A stretch of DNA of 64,000 bases, from positions 62,001-126,000 of the forward strand of contig NZ_JAGKSP010000003.1 in NCBI RefSeq assembly GCF_017942085.1. The letters run 5' to 3'. A program made the position numbers and the translations under genes. Source of the DNA: Paenibacillus lignilyticus (GTDB lineage: Bacteria > Bacillota > Bacilli > Paenibacillales > Paenibacillaceae). Of this stretch, positions 17,176 to 25,568 are shown in pieces; position 1 is the first letter of the stretch; each line of letters begins with the position of its first letter. The notes below the pieces were generated by a model. The model was given only the letters and a program-made list of their open reading frames with translations, did not search any database and was not told where the DNA came from.

Positions 17176-18198
17176 TTACTCATTGACCATGACCATCTTG
17201 ACCGCAGACCCCCGATCGTCACGCAGCGCCTGCATCGCGGCCGGGAACTCTTCCAGCGAGAACGTGTGAGAGATCAGCGCATCGCCATCAACAGCTCCCG
17301 ATTTCAGCAGTTCAATGCATTTAGGAAAGAACAGCGCGGGAGTGGCGTGAGACGCTCTCAACTGCAGCTTCTTGAAATGGAATTCATTCGCATCGAACGT
17401 AATACCGGCGCCGGCGCCATACTCAATGCCGATGAAGCCGATCACGCCGCCGGTTCTTGCCGCCTTGAACGCGGACGGAATCGTCGACGGCGGCGCTGAA
17501 ACGAGCACTCGGTCCACTCCCCCACGGTCGAATAGGTATGACTCGAGCGGCGTCTTGTCCGTATGAATGATTTCATCCGCTCCGAATGCGAGCGCCGTCT
17601 CGATTCGCTTAACGGAGTGGGACCGGGATGCCGCGTAGATTTTACGTGCGCCCCTTAGTTTCGCGAGGCGAAGTGCCATCAAGCCGATTGGTCCAAGCCC
17701 CAGTACTAACACATCATCGCCCATTTGGATGTCAACGGTCTCCGTAAGGTCGACCGCCACGCCAAGCGGCTCCACAAGAGAGGCAACAGCGAAGGACAGC
17801 CCTTCGAACGGAACGACCGCTTCCTTGGGAGCGACGATATAATCGGCGAATCCCATGGAGAAATTCCTGCCCCAAAAACTCGGCCCCTTATTACACAAAT
17901 CGTAACGCCCATCCCGGCACCATTCGCATGTTCGGCAGAACGTACTCGTCTCCAACGTAACCGAGGCGCCTTCCACGACATGGTTGACGCGCGCACCTTT
18001 TCGAACGACAACACCGGCTATTTCATGCCCGATCGCTTCCCAATTTTCAGCGGACGATTTCACGCTGGTCATGTCCGTCCCACATATGCCGCAAGCTTTG
18101 ACACGAATCAACACCTCGTCCTCACAGATCTCCCCAAGCTCGCCTGCGCGAAGTTCAAATTGAAAAGGCGCCTTGGCATACCACGCTTTTGTTTTCAA
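17176..18198 (-). CDS. zinc-dependent medium-chain alcohol/polyol dehydrogenase
   Basis: 340 residues. Catalytic zinc region CGICGTD (residues 36-42) and GHE (57-59); structural zinc ligands C88, C91, C94 and C102 in CRTCEWCRDGRYDLC; NAD(P)-binding motif LGLGPIG. Family resemblance is to sorbitol/threonine dehydrogenase-like MDR enzymes. The neighbouring PhyH and AraC genes suggest a role in breakdown of a hydroxylated compound. Own terminator at 17142-17169. Confidence 0.9.
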   Translation of the reverse strand: MKTKAWYAKAPFQFELRAGELGEICEDEVLIRVKACGICGTDMTSVKSSAENWEAIGHEIAGVVVRKGARVNHVVEGASVTLETSTFCRTCEWCRDGRYDLCNKGPSFWGRNFSMGFADYIVAPKEAVVPFEGLSFAVASLVEPLGVAVDLTETVDIQMGDDVLVLGLGPIGLMALRLAKLRGARKIYAASRSHSVKRIETALAFGADEIIHTDKTPLESYLFDRGGVDRVLVSAPPSTIPSAFKAARTGGVIGFIGIEYGAGAGITFDANEFHFKKLQLRASHATPALFFPKCIELLKSGAVDGDALISHTFSLEEFPAAMQALRDDRGSAVKMVMVNE

Positions 18199-18330
18199 CC
18201 GCTTATCCTCCCTGAATCATCCGTATTCTTGTCCTAAATACAAGTCCATTATAAACCTTTGCTATGAAATGGATAGTCTCATATTGCGACAAGGAACAGA
18301 CATGGATCTGAATTTCCCTAATAGATATTG

Positions 18331-18359
18331 AAAAAGCTGCCGATATTCACGGCAGCTTT
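18331..18359 (-). terminator. rho-independent terminator
   Basis: AAAGCTGCCG and CGGCAGCTTT arms with a 7-nt loop, followed by TTTTTC on the minus strand. Confidence 0.85.
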
Positions 18360-18375
18360 CTTATGGACGGTAGGG

Positions 18376-18945
18376 CTATCTCTCCAGCTCATAGCGGGCG
18401 GCGATAATACCCGACTTGAACGTACGGCTGGACAGCAGCTTGAGCTTGGTTTTCTCACCGTCGCCGTGGAATACGGATTGTCCGCCGCCCAAGATGACCG
18501 GACAAATCGTCAGCAGGAATTCGTCGATTAAGCCAAGCTCAAGCAACGTCTTCGCCGCCCCCGGACTGCCGAAGATAACGAGATTTTTGCCAGGCTGCTC
18601 CTTGAGCGCCTTGATTTCCTCCGCGATATTGTCCTTGATCAGCATCGTATTGTTCCATTCGACGCTGTCCATCGAGCCGGAAATAACGATCTTCTTAACA
18701 TCCTGCAGCCATTTGGCATGCTCCATACCGTGCCTCGACGCATTCGGATCATCCAGCACCGCGGGCCAGTAGCTCTCCATCATCCGATACGTTGTTCGTC
18801 CGTATACGGGAGAGCCGACTTCGGCTACGACTTCCTCGGCGTACTTCTCTAATTCCTCGTTGTACGGAATCCAATCTAGTCCTCCGTTCGAATCCGACGC
18901 ATACCCGTCCAGCGACACATGCATGAACAATACGAGTTTTCTCAT
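18376..18945 (-). CDS. dihydrofolate reductase-like (RibD C-terminal) family protein
   Basis: 189 residues from the ATG at 18945 (AGAGGAG upstream); the open frame extends upstream but overlaps the preceding gene without a ribosome site. N-terminus RKLVLFMHVSLDGYASD, GRTTY motif and NLVIFGSPGAAKTLLELGLIDEFLLTICPVILGGG are hallmarks of the RibD_C/YyaP-type reductases. Physiological substrate unknown for this subgroup. Follows the YolD-like gene on the same strand. Confidence 0.85.
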   Translation of the reverse strand: MRKLVLFMHVSLDGYASDSNGGLDWIPYNEELEKYAEEVVAEVGSPVYGRTTYRMMESYWPAVLDDPNASRHGMEHAKWLQDVKKIVISGSMDSVEWNNTMLIKDNIAEEIKALKEQPGKNLVIFGSPGAAKTLLELGLIDEFLLTICPVILGGGQSVFHGDGEKTKLKLLSSRTFKSGIIAARYELER

Positions 18946-18970
18946 GTTTGCTTCTCCTCTGATTTCGAAT

Positions 18971-19309
18971 TTAGATGTTCGATCTGTTGGCAGTAGTCCG
19001 TGTTTCGATGTGTTTTTCGGAATTAGCTTTAATAACGTCCTCGATATTAAACCATTCTCCATCCACTAAGAACTGCCTTGTATAGGGATTAATTGTATCA
19101 ATTACGCCAATAACTACACAATCTTCAAACTCATGATACAGGCGCAGATGTACGGTGCAGCGCAATCCTAATGACTCCACCAGCACGTCAACAATTTTAT
19201 CTCGATCTGATTGGTCTAAGTTTGGTTTGGGCCGTCGATATCGATTCCGGAAGTTGAGGCTGACTTGGTGTGCCTGCTGTTCAATGAAATCCAAATGCGC
19301 ATTGTCCAT
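18971..19309 (-). CDS. YolD-like family protein
   Basis: 112 residues from the ATG at 19309 (AAAGGG eight bases upstream). The C-terminal half (CVVIGVIDTINPYTRQFLVDGEWFNIEDVI) matches the YolD-like pattern of a small beta-barrel. YolD-like genes are often next to Y-family polymerase genes, but none is seen here. Function unknown; possibly co-transcribed with the DHFR-like gene 25 bp downstream. Confidence 0.7.
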   Translation of the reverse strand: MDNAHLDFIEQQAHQVSLNFRNRYRRPKPNLDQSDRDKIVDVLVESLGLRCTVHLRLYHEFEDCVVIGVIDTINPYTRQFLVDGEWFNIEDVIKANSEKHIETRTTANRSNI

Positions 19310-19411
19310 AATCATCACCCTTTATAAAGTGGTGGCTTCATTATAACAGAACAAATGTTCTTGTATCCAGATTTATTTCTTCAATCTCTCCTTTCTGCAA
19401 GCTGAATCTTT

Positions 19412-19477
19412 CGTAACCTTCTTGTAACTGTTTCTTTACCGTTCTGTCATTCCTTCTTAGGCTAGTCTGGGTATTAT
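19412..19477 (+). promoter_or_regulatory. phased repeats and weak promoter of the DUF4309 gene
   Basis: CGTAAC (19412), TGTAAC (19423) and CTTTAC (19434) recur every 11 bp, upstream of a -10 TATTAT (19472-19477) that has no good -35. This layout suits an activator of the OmpR/PhoB class bound to one face of the helix. Inference only. Confidence 0.4.
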
Positions 19478-19535
19478 GAGGTTGTAAGAGCTAACCGTCC
19501 CTTGTCTCCAATACTAATAAGAGGTGAAATTCTTT

Positions 19536-20132
19536 ATGTTGAACAAATCGAAACAATCGTATAAATTAGCCGCCAAGCTGGCCTTAACCGGATTGATCGC
19601 GGTAAGCTCCATGACGGCAATCTCTCATTCGAATGTCCACGCGGCAGCAGCCAGCGCTAGCACGAACGCGCAGAATGACTATATTAAGAGCCTATACAAG
19701 CTTGCGAGCGAAGGAAAAATCCCAGGCTTAAACGCCATCGCGGGCAAAACGCCGATCTCCGCCGTTCATTACAAATGGGGCGAACCGGATGTAGGCGGCG
19801 ACCTGAAAGGCAACCATTACGAAGGCTACAATTTGGGCATGGGAAAAGGCGAATACAGCTTCGGCGTTAATAAATCCGGCGTCATCTACGATTTGCGCAA
19901 TTTTGGGACGTCCGTCGATCGGACGGGAGGCGTCAAATCGCTGACGTTCGCGTCCGTCATCAAAACGCTTGGCATGCCTAAGGAAGTCCGTTTCACCGGC
20001 ACGGACAAAATCTATGTTTACCATCCATCCAAAGCATACGAACTGAAATTCGTCGGCCCGAGCAAAGTCGCCAAAGGCAAAATCGCGCATATTGACCACA
20101 TCAACGTCTATGCGGGCAAAGCAAATACGTAA
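19536..20132 (+). CDS. secreted DUF4309 (YjgB-like) protein
   Basis: 198 residues from the ATG at 19536 (AGAGGTG upstream; the GTG at 19524 lies in the ribosome site). A Sec signal peptide ends near NVHAAAAS. The mature part has the YjgB/DUF4309 features: YKWGEPD..G...GYNLGMGKGEYSFGVNKSGVIYDLR. B. subtilis YjgB is an extracellular protein of poorly defined function. Single-gene unit with its own terminator. Confidence 0.8.
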   Translation: MLNKSKQSYKLAAKLALTGLIAVSSMTAISHSNVHAAAASASTNAQNDYIKSLYKLASEGKIPGLNAIAGKTPISAVHYKWGEPDVGGDLKGNHYEGYNLGMGKGEYSFGVNKSGVIYDLRNFGTSVDRTGGVKSLTFASVIKTLGMPKEVRFTGTDKIYVYHPSKAYELKFVGPSKVAKGKIAHIDHINVYAGKANT

Positions 20133-20145
20133 CGCACGGCAGTAC

Positions 20146-20198
20146 AAAAAAGAAACCGTCCCGGCACAGCACTCGCTGAGCTTGGACGGTTTCTTTTT
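20146..20198 (+). terminator. rho-independent terminator
   Basis: AAAGAAACCGTCC and GGACGGTTTCTTTTT arms around a 22-nt loop. Ends the DUF4309 transcript. Confidence 0.85.
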
Positions 20199-20260
20199 CG
20201 TATCCATATGGTTTGACATCCAATTTATCATAATGCTACCGTATACGTGAGGTGATCGGA

Positions 20261-20677
20261 ATGGCAGAAACAGCCAAAAGTATGTTTGTTAATTTGCCGG
20301 TAAAAGACCTGAAGAAATCGATTGCGTTTTTCACCGCGGTAGGCTTTGAATTCAACCCCAACTTTACGGACGACAATGCAACTTGTATGGTCATCGGAGA
20401 AAACATTTACTCCATGTTGTTGGTTGAAGAGTATTTCAAGACCTTCACCAAAAAAGAGATTGCCGATGCATCCAAAACGACCGAAGTCTTAATTGCATTA
20501 ATGGTCGAGAGCCGCCAAAAAGTGGACAAGCTAGTTGACGACGCGATTGCGGCAGGTGGCCATATTGCAAAAGAAACACAAGATCTCGGCTTCATGTACC
20601 AGAGAAGCTTCCTAGACCTCGACGGTCATCATTGGGAAATCGGCTACATGGATGAAAGCGCGATCCCGCAAGGGTAA
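20261..20677 (+). CDS. VOC family protein (glyoxalase-like)
   Basis: 138 residues from the ATG at 20261 (GAGGTGA upstream). Pattern SMFVNLPVKDLKKSIAFFTAVGF at the N-terminus and FLDLDGHHWEIGYM at the C-terminus, the arrangement of lactoylglutathione-lyase-like proteins of unknown substrate. The DGHHWE motif provides the usual Glu ligand. Isolated gene with a terminator at 20708-20742. Confidence 0.8.
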   Translation: MAETAKSMFVNLPVKDLKKSIAFFTAVGFEFNPNFTDDNATCMVIGENIYSMLLVEEYFKTFTKKEIADASKTTEVLIALMVESRQKVDKLVDDAIAAGGHIAKETQDLGFMYQRSFLDLDGHHWEIGYMDESAIPQG

Positions 20678-20707
20678 GTATTTCGAGATTGCTTGTACTT
20701 CATACAT

Positions 20708-20742
20708 AGAGATGGTGCCGTTGTGGCATCATCTCTTTTTCT
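20708..20742 (+). terminator. rho-independent terminator
   Basis: AGAGATGGTGCC and GGCATCATCTCT arms (one G-T pair) followed by TTTTTCTT. Confidence 0.85.
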
Positions 20743-20750
20743 TAGCAAAT

Positions 20751-20782
20751 AAAAAAGGCAACTGATCCTCTGATCGGTTGCC
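20751..20782 (-). terminator. rho-independent terminator
   Basis: GGCAACTGATC and GATCGGTTGCC arms (one G-T pair), then TTTTTT on the minus strand. Ends the PPK2 transcript. Confidence 0.85.
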
Positions 20783-20850
20783 TTTGTATTTTCCGAACTA
20801 TCGTTACTCGTTGGTTCAACTAACTGCTTTACTGAGATAAGTTCCTCCAA

Positions 20851-21681
20851 CTATTGGGACAAGGAGGCGTTGGATTGAAGCTGCTCCAGAAGCTTTCGTG
20901 TTTCGATGTCCGGTTCCGGATAAGAAAGATCCAACTTCTCCAAGGAACTGATTATAGTCCGGAGCACCAAGTAGTCGCGGAACCATCGTTCATTGGCTGG
21001 GACGATATGCCACGGAGCTTGATGGGTTGCCGTATGCCGGAAGACATCTTCGTATGCGTCAATGTATGAATCCCAGTAATCCCGTTCTTTGAGATCGCTT
21101 GGATCGAATTTCCATAGCTTCTCGGGGTTGCTCAGCCGGTCGCGGATTTTCTCGAGCTGAAATTCAGGCGAAATATGCAGGAAAATTTTAATCAGCAACA
21201 CGCCATTGTTCGTTAGAAGCTTCTCGAAATGCCGTATATGCTTCATCCGAGTTGCTGCTTCGTCGTCCTTTATCACGCCGTGTACCCGGGTAATGAGCAC
21301 ATCCTCATAATAGGAACGATTAAATGCGGTAATATAGCCTTTGGCGGGGACAACCTTGTGCGTTCTCCATAAGAAGTCATGATCAGACTCTTCAAGCGTC
21401 GGTTTCTTAAAACTCTCCGCCCGAAAGCCCTGAGGATTCAGGTTGGACAGTACCTTCTTGATGACGCCGTCCTTTCCGCTGCAATCCATCCCTTGAAACA
21501 AAACGAGCACACTATTCGTCTTCGAGGCAAACAACTTGTCCTGCAGATTGCGAAGCTTCCGTTCCATGTGTCCGAACTCTTCTTGAATCTCTTCTTTGCT
21601 TACAAAGCCGCCTGTATCGTTCGGATCGAAGTGGCTCAGACCGCGCTTGACTGCTTTGGTCAGCCGATAGTTTTTCAACAT
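20851..21681 (-). CDS. polyphosphate kinase 2 (PPK2) family phosphotransferase
   Basis: 276 residues. Walker A GMDCSGKDG (residues 64-72), Walker B-type FNRSYYEDVL near 118, and a lid region rich in Arg/Lys (EKIRDRLSNPEKLWKFDPSDLKERDYWDSY). These are the PPK2 hallmarks: transfer of phosphate between polyphosphate and nucleotides. Whether AMP or ADP is preferred cannot be judged safely. GAGGAGG precedes the ATG. Confidence 0.9.
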   Translation of the reverse strand: MLKNYRLTKAVKRGLSHFDPNDTGGFVSKEEIQEEFGHMERKLRNLQDKLFASKTNSVLVLFQGMDCSGKDGVIKKVLSNLNPQGFRAESFKKPTLEESDHDFLWRTHKVVPAKGYITAFNRSYYEDVLITRVHGVIKDDEAATRMKHIRHFEKLLTNNGVLLIKIFLHISPEFQLEKIRDRLSNPEKLWKFDPSDLKERDYWDSYIDAYEDVFRHTATHQAPWHIVPANERWFRDYLVLRTIISSLEKLDLSYPEPDIETRKLLEQLQSNASLSQ

Positions 21682-21849
21682 AAGACACCTCCTCAGACAT
21701 TTCTTTAATTCTATAAACTTAACCCTACGTACTAATAGTGAATCGAGAGGTGCATTTTTTTAGATAATTATCCCACAATTTGCGCGTCGATATTCAACTT
21801 TTTGTTGCGTTCAACTGTCCGGTGTCATTCCGACAATGAAAATACGCAT

Positions 21850-21878
21850 GAAAGAAGCCCGCGAATTACGCGGACTTC
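21850..21878 (-). terminator. rho-independent terminator of the gln-type operon
   Basis: GAAGTCCGCG and CGCGGGCTTC arms (minus strand) with a 5-nt loop, then TTTC, 23 bp after the response-regulator stop. Confidence 0.7.
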
Positions 21879-21901
21879 ACGCTATGATTGCGATTTTCAG
21901 T

Positions 21902-22801
21902 TTACTGACTTTTCATTTTATCAAGCGTCTCCAGGTACAGCACTTGAAGAAATTTCTTGATATTGACTTTGCGCTTCTCCTGCGGGAATTTCTCGTCGAT
22001 TTCTCGCATCTTGAGACGCACGTCCTCGAAGTCGAAATAAAGCGGCGCGTAATGCTCGAACTTCGGGTGGCTGTAATCCGTGAGCCCGATGCTTGCCAGG
22101 TTGGATAATGCTGCGATGACGGTCCGGCGAACGCGCTGCTCGACCGCCTTCCCTTCCTTCTCGATATCGCCGCCATCCGGCTTGCTCTCCCGGGCTCCGA
22201 CCTCGTACAGCGCTTTCAGCGGCGGAAGGCCCCCGCCTTGATGCCGTTGAATCACCCATGACATCATCGTGATGATGTCATGGCTTCCGCTCTCCCCGAT
22301 GATGCCCATGTCCATTAAGATCATCCGTATGATTTCTTTGGCATCGAACTTCTTCCGCGCGCCGGCGGGTTCCGAATTCAAGTCATCCAGCTTCGCGATC
22401 GACTGTTTGATTTCCTTCAGATAACGGGATAATCGCCATTGCTCGCATACTTTGCCGAGCACGGCCTTGACTTCCACCCGGTTAATCGGCTTTTGGATAT
22501 AGAATTCAATGCCTGCTTGATACGCTTTGCTGATCATTTCTTTATTCTCGATCTGGGAGATCATGACATACTTGCCTTCGTACCCTGCCTGTTTCAGTTT
22601 CGCGATCGTTTCTATTCCGTCCTGGTCCGGCATCAACAGATCGATGAGCACGACATCGGGGTTCTCGTCCAATACAAGCCGATTCCCTTCAACGCCGCCC
22701 GCCGCCATTCCGACCACCTCGCCGACGCCGCCTTTCTCGATAATCGTCTGCAGCATCCGCCTGCTTACCGCATCGTCGTCGACAATACAAAACGATAGCA
22801 T
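21902..22801 (-). CDS. glnL: response regulator, GlnL/YcbB type
   Basis: 299 residues. Receiver domain at residues 1-~120 with the acidic pocket VDDD, phosphoacceptor D54 (VLIDLLMPD) and the conserved Lys in QKP. The C-terminal half (AKEIIRMILMDMGIIGESGSHDI.. to FLQVLYLETLD) corresponds to the YcbB DNA-binding domain, not OmpR or LuxR. In B. subtilis GlnK-GlnL responds to glutamine and activates glutaminase and transporter genes. Here it is the last gene of a glutamine-type transporter operon, 5 bp after its kinase. Confidence 0.85.
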   Translation of the reverse strand: MLSFCIVDDDAVSRRMLQTIIEKGGVGEVVGMAAGGVEGNRLVLDENPDVVLIDLLMPDQDGIETIAKLKQAGYEGKYVMISQIENKEMISKAYQAGIEFYIQKPINRVEVKAVLGKVCEQWRLSRYLKEIKQSIAKLDDLNSEPAGARKKFDAKEIIRMILMDMGIIGESGSHDIITMMSWVIQRHQGGGLPPLKALYEVGARESKPDGGDIEKEGKAVEQRVRRTVIAALSNLASIGLTDYSHPKFEHYAPLYFDFEDVRLKMREIDEKFPQEKRKVNIKKFLQVLYLETLDKMKSQ

Positions 22802-22806
22802 TGCAC

Positions 22807-24123
22807 CTACACTCCCTTCTTCAACTTCACGGTGGGAAAAGCCGCGGCGAACGTGGTTTCAGCGTCCCGCCCCGGTTCCGTCAGGAGGAGTCTCCCCGTG
22901 AACGAGCCGACGATATCGCGAACATGCGAGAGGCCGATGCCGGTCGCCGCGACGCCTTCCTGATTGAATTTGGTCGTAAACCCGGGTTCGAATACCATAT
23001 CCTTATCCTGTTCGGCGATCCCTGTCCCCGTATCGCTGACGATAAACAAGGTATTTCCTTGGCGTTCGCGTACGCGGATGCGTATCGTGCCATGCCGCTC
23101 GATCGCTTCGACCGAGTTGGCCGTCAAATTGTTAAGCACGGTAATAAGCGGGATGTAGTGAGCGGTCAGGTAATCGATGCCGACGTCCTTCTCAATCCGG
23201 ACCTCTTTCTTAAGCATCCGGCTGTATTCGCCGTTCGACTTTCCCACAAGCTCGACGATCTCGGCTAAGGTCATTTCCGGGGCGCTCTCCAGGTCGACCA
23301 GCTTCGTGAGTCCCGCCAGGATGCGCTGAGAATCCTTCTTCACTTCGTGAATCTGCTGGGTAATCCCGAGAACGGACCGGCCATGGCCGTACAGTCCTTC
23401 CTTGTTCAGTAAACCGTACAGATCGTGGCTCTTCGCGGTAATCTGTTCGATTACATCCATCGATTTGCGCAAATAGAAGACCTCGCCATAGAGACCGCTG
23501 CCGACATTAATCATTTGTTCGATCCGTTTCTGCTGTTCGGCGTGAACGCTTCGCATTTGGTGCACGGCGATGCTGCTGTAGATGCCCGTCGTAAAGTAGC
23601 TGCGCACCACGGCGATGACCGAAATCAGCACCCATTGATTAGTTTGAAAATACGGCAGCCCGAAAGCGACGCTGCGCATCAGCAGCTCCGCTTCATTGGA
23701 GACAACGTCGATCAGCGACACGCATGCGCCGAGAATAAGCGGATTCAATTGATTGATTCTGCTTTGAATGAGGGCCATTCCGGCCCCGAAGACCACGTAA
23801 AAGAGCATGGCGGAAAAGTGTGTCTTCACGCTGTCGAGTAGATAGAACGTACCGGCCGAGGCAGCTCCGTCGAACGATACCCGAAACAGCAGCACCGTCG
23901 CACCTGCGGCGATCCCCGTCCGCCAATAAGGCAGATGGTTCATCAATAGAAGTAAAAACAGAAAGGCGCTGCAGCCAAGACCGATGCGAAAAACCTCGCC
24001 GATGAATGGGTTAATCTTGAACTCCCCGGCAACCGCTACGACGATGGCGACGATGGTAATTTGCATGCTTTCGGATTTGGACCAATTTTGTATGGCTATA
24101 GGAATGACTCCCATCAGGATCAT
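22807..24123 (-). CDS. glnK: membrane sensor histidine kinase, GlnK/YcbA type
   Basis: 438 residues. The first ~190 residues contain about six membrane helices. The dimerisation region has the putative phospho-His in QQIHEVKKDSQRI, and the C-terminal ATPase domain has an N box (LNNLTANSVEA), G1 DTGTGIAEQD and G2 GIGLSHVRDIV. Pairs with the GlnL-type regulator immediately downstream. AAGGA precedes the ATG, which lies 15 bp after the permease gene. Confidence 0.85.
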   Translation of the reverse strand: MILMGVIPIAIQNWSKSESMQITIVAIVVAVAGEFKINPFIGEVFRIGLGCSAFLFLLLLMNHLPYWRTGIAAGATVLLFRVSFDGAASAGTFYLLDSVKTHFSAMLFYVVFGAGMALIQSRINQLNPLILGACVSLIDVVSNEAELLMRSVAFGLPYFQTNQWVLISVIAVVRSYFTTGIYSSIAVHQMRSVHAEQQKRIEQMINVGSGLYGEVFYLRKSMDVIEQITAKSHDLYGLLNKEGLYGHGRSVLGITQQIHEVKKDSQRILAGLTKLVDLESAPEMTLAEIVELVGKSNGEYSRMLKKEVRIEKDVGIDYLTAHYIPLITVLNNLTANSVEAIERHGTIRIRVRERQGNTLFIVSDTGTGIAEQDKDMVFEPGFTTKFNQEGVAATGIGLSHVRDIVGSFTGRLLLTEPGRDAETTFAAAFPTVKLKKGV

Positions 24124-24138
24124 ATTATCCTTGAATGC

Positions 24139-24789
24139 TTAGCCCCATTTGTTTTCCAGGCTCCTAGCCGCAAGCGACAACGCGTAATTGACCGCGAAAT
24201 ACAAGACGGCCACAAGCGCCAGAATCGGAATGGTATAATTGTAATTTTGCGCGATGACGATCTTCGAATGATGCATCAGCTCAGGCAGCGAGATCACGAT
24301 GGCGAGCGACGTGTCTTTAAGCAGGGAAATAAACTGGCTCACGATCGGCGGTATCATGCGCCTCAGTCCCTGCGGGAGCACGATATGCCAAACCGTCTGC
24401 GTATAAGTGAGACCCGACGAACGGGCGGCTTCGACCTGGCCTTTCGGGATGGAGCTTAGTCCGCTGCGCACGATTTCCGAGATCATGGCGGCTTCGAATA
24501 CCGCAAGACCGAAGATGGCCGAGCTCATGACCCCCAGCTTGAGGCCGACGTCCGGCAACGCGAAATAGGTGAAAAACAAGATCAGTAACAGCGGCAAATT
24601 CCGGATAAACTCGACAAGCACGCCGAGGATACGGGATAAGACCGGAATTCTCATATAACGCAGCGTTCCGGTGATGCTGCCCAGCACGAAGCTAACCACG
24701 ATCGCGATAAATGCAACCCAGAGCGTAATGCCGAAGCCTTTCATAATGAAGATGAGATTATGGTAAGAGAAAGCGCCAGCTATGTCCAT
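24139..24789 (-). CDS. glnP: polar amino acid ABC transporter permease
   Basis: 216 residues with about five membrane helices and the HisM/GlnP signature VEFIRNLPLLLILFFTYFALP. The EAA-type loop EAARSSGLTYTQTVWHIVLPQGLRRMIPP contacts the ATPase. Paired with the related permease upstream. Symbol given by analogy to the B. subtilis glnQHMP system; glutamine as substrate is inferred from the linked GlnK-GlnL-type pair. Confidence 0.85.
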   Translation of the reverse strand: MDIAGAFSYHNLIFIMKGFGITLWVAFIAIVVSFVLGSITGTLRYMRIPVLSRILGVLVEFIRNLPLLLILFFTYFALPDVGLKLGVMSSAIFGLAVFEAAMISEIVRSGLSSIPKGQVEAARSSGLTYTQTVWHIVLPQGLRRMIPPIVSQFISLLKDTSLAIVISLPELMHHSKIVIAQNYNYTIPILALVAVLYFAVNYALSLAARSLENKWG

Positions 24790-24839
24790 CCGCCGATCCT
24801 CCTAAAAGTTATACTCGAATTTTGCGTTTAGCGGCATTA

Positions 24840-25493
24840 TTATCCGTTCTTGGCCAACTTTCGTTCGAGTTGCAATGCCGCGAAGCTTAATGGAAGGGTC
24901 AGCACGAGATACAGCGCTGCGACGAAGATATAGGTGTCGAAAGTTGCGTACGTCTTGCTGGCCACCTGATCGCCGTAATACATCAGATCGAATCCGGCGA
25001 AGACGCCGAGAATGGACGAATTTTTCACGAGGTTAATGAATTGGTTGCTAAGCGGGGGAATGACGATTTTAATCGCTTGCGGAAGCACGACATGGCGCAT
25101 CGTTTGCATGTACGTCAATCCCGACGCTCTGGCTGCCTCCGTCTGTCCGGACGGAACGCTCATGATGCCCGCCCGGATTGCTTCCGCAACGAAGGAGGCG
25201 GTATATACCATTAGTCCGACCGTGCCGCTGATGAATCCGCTTAACGTCACGCCGACCGAAGGCAAGCCGTAATAAAACACAAAAACAACCAGCAGCAGCG
25301 GTATATTCCGAACGAACTCGACGTATGCCGTCCCGATCCACCGCAACGGCTTGACGGACGAAATGCGGAATACGGCGATGATCGTCCCGAGAACGAAGCT
25401 GCCAAGCAAAGCAATAACGCTCGCCCAGATCGTGTTGCCAAACCCTTTCATATAGATTCCGAAATGGTCCGTAAAAATCGATAGGTCCGGCAT
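24840..25493 (-). CDS. glnM: polar amino acid ABC transporter permease
   Basis: 217 residues from the ATG at 25493 (GGAGGGG upstream); the longer frame has no ribosome site. Signature VEFVRNIPLLLVVFVFYYGLP and EAA loop EAARASGLTYMQTMRHVVLPQAIKIVIPP. Likely heterodimer with the next gene product. A stem-loop separates it from the binding-protein gene. Confidence 0.85.
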   Translation of the reverse strand: MPDLSIFTDHFGIYMKGFGNTIWASVIALLGSFVLGTIIAVFRISSVKPLRWIGTAYVEFVRNIPLLLVVFVFYYGLPSVGVTLSGFISGTVGLMVYTASFVAEAIRAGIMSVPSGQTEAARASGLTYMQTMRHVVLPQAIKIVIPPLSNQFINLVKNSSILGVFAGFDLMYYGDQVASKTYATFDTYIFVAALYLVLTLPLSFAALQLERKLAKNG

Positions 25494-25526
25494 GCTATCC
25501 CCTCCAGCTATTCCAGCTATGCAGAA

Positions 25527-25551
25527 GATGGGTGGCGCTTGGCCACCCATC
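25527..25551 (-). other. intercistronic stem-loop after the binding-protein gene
   Basis: Perfect 10-bp arms GATGGGTGGC and GCCACCCATC with a 5-nt loop and no proper U-run, 18 bp after the binding-protein stop. Confidence 0.6.
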
Positions 25552-25568
25552 CTGTTGTTTGCAATCCA

